Source: Flavobacteriaceae bacterium (lineage in GTDB: Bacteria > Bacteroidota > Bacteroidia > Flavobacteriales > Flavobacteriaceae). From it: 36,436 nt of DNA. The stretch lies in contig JABDLA010000102.1 of assembly GCA_013001965.1 (NCBI GenBank), positions 1-36,436 of the forward strand. Direction: 5' to 3'. Positions 33,000 through 36,436 of the stretch are shown here, one piece after another. A program made the translations under genes and the position numbers. The notes below the pieces were generated by a model. It worked only from the letters and a program-made list of their open reading frames with translations, was not told where the DNA came from and searched no databases. The first letter of the stretch is position 1. Every line of letters starts with the position of its first letter.

Positions 33000-35393
33000 T
33001 TATGAGTCAAGGTTTTTGTCTTCTTCCGGAATAATCCTGAAGTTAGGCTCCTTAAGAACTTCCTTATTGGCGATGCTTCTTTCAAGAGATAAGAGAAGAG
33101 AAGGCAACAAGATGAGGTTGGCCAGCATGGCGAAGAGCAAAGTAGCCGAAACCAGGGCGCCCAAGGCGACCGTACCCCCGAAACTTGAAATAATAAATAC
33201 CGAAAAACCAAAAAACAAAACAATAGAGGTGTAAAACATGCTTACCGCAGTTTCTCTTAGGGCTGCATAAACCGATTTTCTGATCTTCCAATGATTGGCC
33301 TGCAATTCTTGTCGGTATTTTGCAAGAAAATGAATAGTGTCATCGACCGAAATTCCAAAAGCAATACTGAACACCAAGATTGTAGATGGCTTAATGGGAA
33401 CCCCTAAATATCCCATTAGACCGGCCGTAATCAAAAGCGGAAGTATATTCGGGATCAACGAAATAATGATCATTCGGAATGACCGAAACATATAGGCCAT
33501 GAAAAGGGATATGAGCAAAATAGCCAGTGATAATGATAAAATGAGATTTTTTACAAGATAATAGGTCCCCTTTTGAAACAGATATGCTTTTCCAGTGATC
33601 GAAACATCATAGCCTTTTTCGGGAAATACTTTAGATATTTCAGACCTAAGATCTTCCTCGATGCGTTCCATTTTTTCAATTTCAACATCCTTCATAAAAG
33701 TTGTAATGCGTGCGTATTGTCCGGTGCTATCCACAAAATTTTTCAGCATATCAACATCGGTGGACGATTTTTTAGCATAGGATAGAATGAAGTTATTTTC
33801 CTGTGATGTAGGTAATTGATAATATTTCGGATTTCCATTATAGTAAGCCTGCTTAGAATATTTTACCAAACTTACTACCGAAATTGGCTTAGACAATTCG
33901 GGGGTTTCTATGATGAGATCTTCGAGTTGGTTCATACGCTTTAGAGTGGCCAATTTCATCACGCCTTTTTTACGCTTTGTATCTACCATGATCTCCAAAG
34001 GCATTATCCCGTTAAATTCATTTTCAAAAAAACGGACATCATTGACAAAATCAGAATTGCTTGGCATGTCCTCGATGAGGCTTCCGGATATTTTAATTTG
34101 ATAGATGCCAATTATGCTCATTATAAGAAGAACTAATGAGCTTGCATAGATGGTGATTTTTTTGTGCTTTACCATTTTTTCCATCCAATCGACAAAGGTA
34201 TTGATCCAGCGCTTATTTAAATGCTCAAGATGCTTGTCCTTTGGCATCGGCATAACACTGTAAATAATTGGAATGATGAGTAAACATAAAACGAATATGG
34301 CCAGGATACTCAAGGAAGCGACTGTACCAAATTCCTGTAATAACTTACTTTTTGTGAAAATAAAAGTTGCAAAACCTGAAGCCGTTGTCACATTGGTCAT
34401 AAGGGTCGCATTGCCAATTTTAGTGATCACCCGTTGCAATGATTTGGCTTTGTTCCCGTGTTTTCTAACCTCGTGCTGATATTTGTTGATCAGGAAGATG
34501 CAATTAGGAATGCCAATAACAATGATCAATGGTGGAATTAGTGCGGTTAAAACAGTGATCTCATATTCAAGCAAGCCAAGTATTCCAAAGGTCCACATCA
34601 CCCCAATGATCACGACGAACATGGAAATAAAGGTGGCTCTGAACGACCGGAAAAAGAAGAAAAATATGAGGGAGGTTATGCCAAGAGCAGCGGCGATAAA
34701 TCCTCCTATTTCGTTGACAATGACCTGTGAATTGAGGGTTCTTATATAAGGCATACCGGACACCCTAACATCCAGATTGGTCGATTCTTCAAAGGCTTTG
34801 ACCTCATCGATCAGCGTATTTAAAATGAAGTCTTTTCTAGCAGATGTGTTGACAATATCTTTTTTTAGGTAAATGGCAGTTCTAATGGTTTTTGAGGCTG
34901 CGCTGAAAAGAAAATTATCGTAGAATGGATATTTATTAAAGAGCTCATCGGTCAGTTTATTGATCTGTTCAATACTAGATATCGAGTCTTTTATAAAGGG
35001 CTTCAAATCGAATTTTTGCTTGGATTCGTTTTTTACCAACTTCTGAAGATCATGGATCGAAACAACGGTTTCTACTTCTTCAAAATCCTTAAAACGATTG
35101 GAAAATTGATTCCAGGCATTCAACTTTTCGACTGTAAATAAACTTGGGTCTTTAACCCCCAGAACAATTAAATTACCTTCTTCACCAAAGATCTCAAGAA
35201 AAGCATTATATTCAATATTGACTTCATGCTTATCCGGCAATAAGTTGGCTTCGGTATAGGTAAAACGCATTTTGTCCCACTGCTTTGCAAGCAGAATGGT
35301 TGATGCGATCAAGGCGATTATGATTACTGTTCTATTCCGAAGAATCAAACGTGCAATCGTTTCCCAAAATCCTACTGAAAAGAGTTTTGCCAT
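33000..35393 (-). CDS. RND-superfamily (MMPL/SSD-type) transporter
   Basis: Large inner-membrane transporter of the MMPL branch, 797 residues from the ATG at 35393 (a TTG two codons earlier is not favoured). Topology is helix 1, a large periplasmic domain, helices 2-6, then the same again: a two-repeat RND layout without partner genes. The second repeat carries the proton-relay motif GISVDDTIHFLAKYR; in the first repeat the equivalent is GIPNCIFLINKYQ with Asn instead of Asp. Bacterial members are linked to lipid or hopanoid export; the cargo here is unknown. A terminal Lys/Glu tail is cytoplasmic. Confidence 0.92.
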   Translation of the reverse strand: MAKLFSVGFWETIARLILRNRTVIIIALIASTILLAKQWDKMRFTYTEANLLPDKHEVNIEYNAFLEIFGEEGNLIVLGVKDPSLFTVEKLNAWNQFSNRFKDFEEVETVVSIHDLQKLVKNESKQKFDLKPFIKDSISSIEQINKLTDELFNKYPFYDNFLFSAASKTIRTAIYLKKDIVNTSARKDFILNTLIDEVKAFEESTNLDVRVSGMPYIRTLNSQVIVNEIGGFIAAALGITSLIFFFFFRSFRATFISMFVVIIGVMWTFGILGLLEYEITVLTALIPPLIIVIGIPNCIFLINKYQHEVRKHGNKAKSLQRVITKIGNATLMTNVTTASGFATFIFTKSKLLQEFGTVASLSILAIFVLCLLIIPIIYSVMPMPKDKHLEHLNKRWINTFVDWMEKMVKHKKITIYASSLVLLIMSIIGIYQIKISGSLIEDMPSNSDFVNDVRFFENEFNGIMPLEIMVDTKRKKGVMKLATLKRMNQLEDLIIETPELSKPISVVSLVKYSKQAYYNGNPKYYQLPTSQENNFILSYAKKSSTDVDMLKNFVDSTGQYARITTFMKDVEIEKMERIEEDLRSEISKVFPEKGYDVSITGKAYLFQKGTYYLVKNLILSLSLAILLISLFMAYMFRSFRMIIISLIPNILPLLITAGLMGYLGVPIKPSTILVFSIAFGISVDDTIHFLAKYRQELQANHWKIRKSVYAALRETAVSMFYTSIVLFFGFSVFIISSFGGTVALGALVSATLLFAMLANLILLPSLLLSLERSIANKEVLKEPNFRIIPEEDKNLDS

Positions 35394-35410
35394 GGCCAAT
35401 TTTAATTCGG

Positions 35411-35418
35411 CAAAGGTA
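35411..35418 (-). promoter_or_regulatory. -7 box of the MMPL transporter gene
   Basis: On the minus strand TACCTTTG matches TAnnTTTG, 17 bases before the ATG at 35393. No TTG -33 box at a suitable distance. Confidence 0.55.
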
Positions 35419-35465
35419 GAAAAAACAAGGGGATAAACACTCTAAAAACTGGGCTTAATCCATCT

Positions 35466-36436
35466 TTAATTCAAGCTGATATTGAAGGTAAATTTAAAGG
35501 ATATATTATCCTCAAATTTGGGTAAATGATAGGCGCCATACCTATAGGCGAAACTTAATCCGAAGCCATAGACCAATTGATTCAGTTCAATTCCCGATTC
35601 GGTAAATCCTTTGTTTAATGTGTTAAAACTTATGCCCTGATGGCGTTCAATATTATCCATGTTTCCCAGCGCCATTCGACTAATCAGCACCAATTGAGGC
35701 TTGAACCAGGGCGAAATTTCAAAAGGATCAAACCGATGCTTTATTTGCAAAGTGACAAACCGGTCTGAGAAAAACTCATTAAAATACATCGTTTCAAAGC
35801 TGTTGATTCCGGCAACTGTAAAGCGGCGCAAGATGGTTTCTTTCGTTACATTATTTGGGTAAGCATGATAGAGGTATTGCAAGGGGATATCACCATTAGC
35901 CATTCCTCCAACCACAATCAATTCAGTTTGGTCATTGTTCTTATGCCTAAAGCTTTGAATAGCCCTGAAGTCCAGCCTAGAAAATGAAAGGTCGCCATTG
36001 ATGAAGTCCTTAAACCCTCTTGTATACTGAAATGTAAAGTTCGGGAACCCGATTTTCGTTTCTTTGATGCTGTTATTGATATATTCGAAGGTGCTGAACG
36101 GGCTCCATTGCGCTGAAATCTTTAAAGTTGTGGTATTATATTCAGAAAGGGAGTTGCCATTAAGAAGATCATATGTATAGGTATAGGTTGGATTTATGCT
36201 TCGTAATGCAAATTCGGTTTCAGCAACTACCTTATTAAAAATCTGATGTTCAATATTGATCGCTTTCGAAATGTGTTTATGAAATAGGTCTATATTTAAT
36301 AAACGGGGCTCAAACAATTGAAATAACCTTTTGTCGGTCAGAAAATTGGAGCTACCCGTTTCTTCAAGATCATCGGTATAGCTCAGATAGACCCAGGTAT
36401 TCCGCTTTGGAGCTATTCTGAACCCTCCTGCAACAC
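35466..36436 (-). CDS. DUF5686-type outer-membrane protein, C-terminal part (5' end outside window)
   Basis: The frame is open from the right edge to the stop at 35466-35468, so about 323 residues of the C-terminus are visible; an internal TTG at 36317 is not a real start. Beta-barrel strands are plain: FPNFTFQYTRGFKD, LSFSRLDFRAIQSF, FFSDRFVTLQIKHRF and a final strand FEDNISFKFTFNISLN. The phrase PLQYLYHAYPNN and the end YRYGAYHLPKF resemble the C-terminal barrel of DUF5686/carboxypeptidase-regulatory-like proteins, common in flavobacteria. The N-terminal regulatory domain, if present, is beyond the edge. Function unknown, probably cell-surface assembly or transport. Confidence 0.75.
   Translation of the reverse strand, partial: VAGGFRIAPKRNTWVYLSYTDDLEETGSSNFLTDKRLFQLFEPRLLNIDLFHKHISKAINIEHQIFNKVVAETEFALRSINPTYTYTYDLLNGNSLSEYNTTTLKISAQWSPFSTFEYINNSIKETKIGFPNFTFQYTRGFKDFINGDLSFSRLDFRAIQSFRHKNNDQTELIVVGGMANGDIPLQYLYHAYPNNVTKETILRRFTVAGINSFETMYFNEFFSDRFVTLQIKHRFDPFEISPWFKPQLVLISRMALGNMDNIERHQGISFNTLNKGFTESGIELNQLVYGFGLSFAYRYGAYHLPKFEDNISFKFTFNISLN

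Overview
The window reads as chromosomal DNA of a marine-type flavobacterium (Bacteroidetes, family Flavobacteriaceae). The grounds are low G+C, Bacteroidetes -7 promoter boxes (TAnnTTTG) ahead of many genes, A-rich instead of Shine-Dalgarno leaders, a PorT/SprT gliding and type IX secretion protein, a DUF5686-type outer-membrane protein, and a clade II nitrous oxide reductase cluster with Bacteroidetes gene content. No insertion sequence, phage gene, rRNA or CRISPR array was seen, and no stretch over about 255 bases lacks a gene.

Layout. 1-1883: the 3' part of a TonB-dependent receptor. 1937-8739 (minus): an operon tetR-tolC-hlyD-RND for an efflux pump. Its promoter carries a perfect 10-10-10 inverted repeat, a likely operator. 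8865-10186 (plus): a polyprenyl diphosphate synthase plus a small unknown protein overlapping it by one base. 10183-17594 (minus): the nitrous oxide reduction cluster in the order cytochrome c, fasciclin (FAS1) lipoprotein, nosZ, nosB-like membrane protein, nosL, cupin, nosD, nosF, nosY. A divergent Rrf2-family Fe-S regulator follows at 17710-18141. Between the divergent promoters lies an FNR/CRP-like palindrome about 41-43 bases from both predicted transcription starts.

18138-22796: a small outer-membrane barrel protein facing away from sucA-sucB (2-oxoglutarate dehydrogenase E1 and E2). 22845-23049 is an intergenic stretch with four inverted repeats. 23050-24187 (minus): a retropepsin-like protease and an orphan NarL-type response regulator. 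24227-26022 (plus): tatD and a type I asparaginase, then tRNA-Ser(GGA). 26255-28584: an ExbB/TolQ-ExbD-ExbD energising module with an unknown four-helix protein inside it, closed by a strong terminator and followed by porT/sprT. 29370-35393 (minus): an MMPL/RND-type transporter, asnS, rpoN (sigma-54) and a PAP2-like membrane protein. The right edge holds the 3' part of a DUF5686-type protein.

How the parts fit. The nos genes form a self-contained N2O-to-N2 module: NosZ is the enzyme, NosL/NosD/NosF/NosY supply copper and maturation, the lipoprotein cytochrome c is the likely electron donor, and the Rrf2 protein is the likely NO or redox sensor. The FAS1, cupin and NosB-like members are the least understood parts. 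No NO reductase or nitrite reductase gene is in view. Several start codons were moved downstream from the longest possible reading frame, because the longer frame begins at TTG/GTG, runs through a promoter or spoils a signal peptide.
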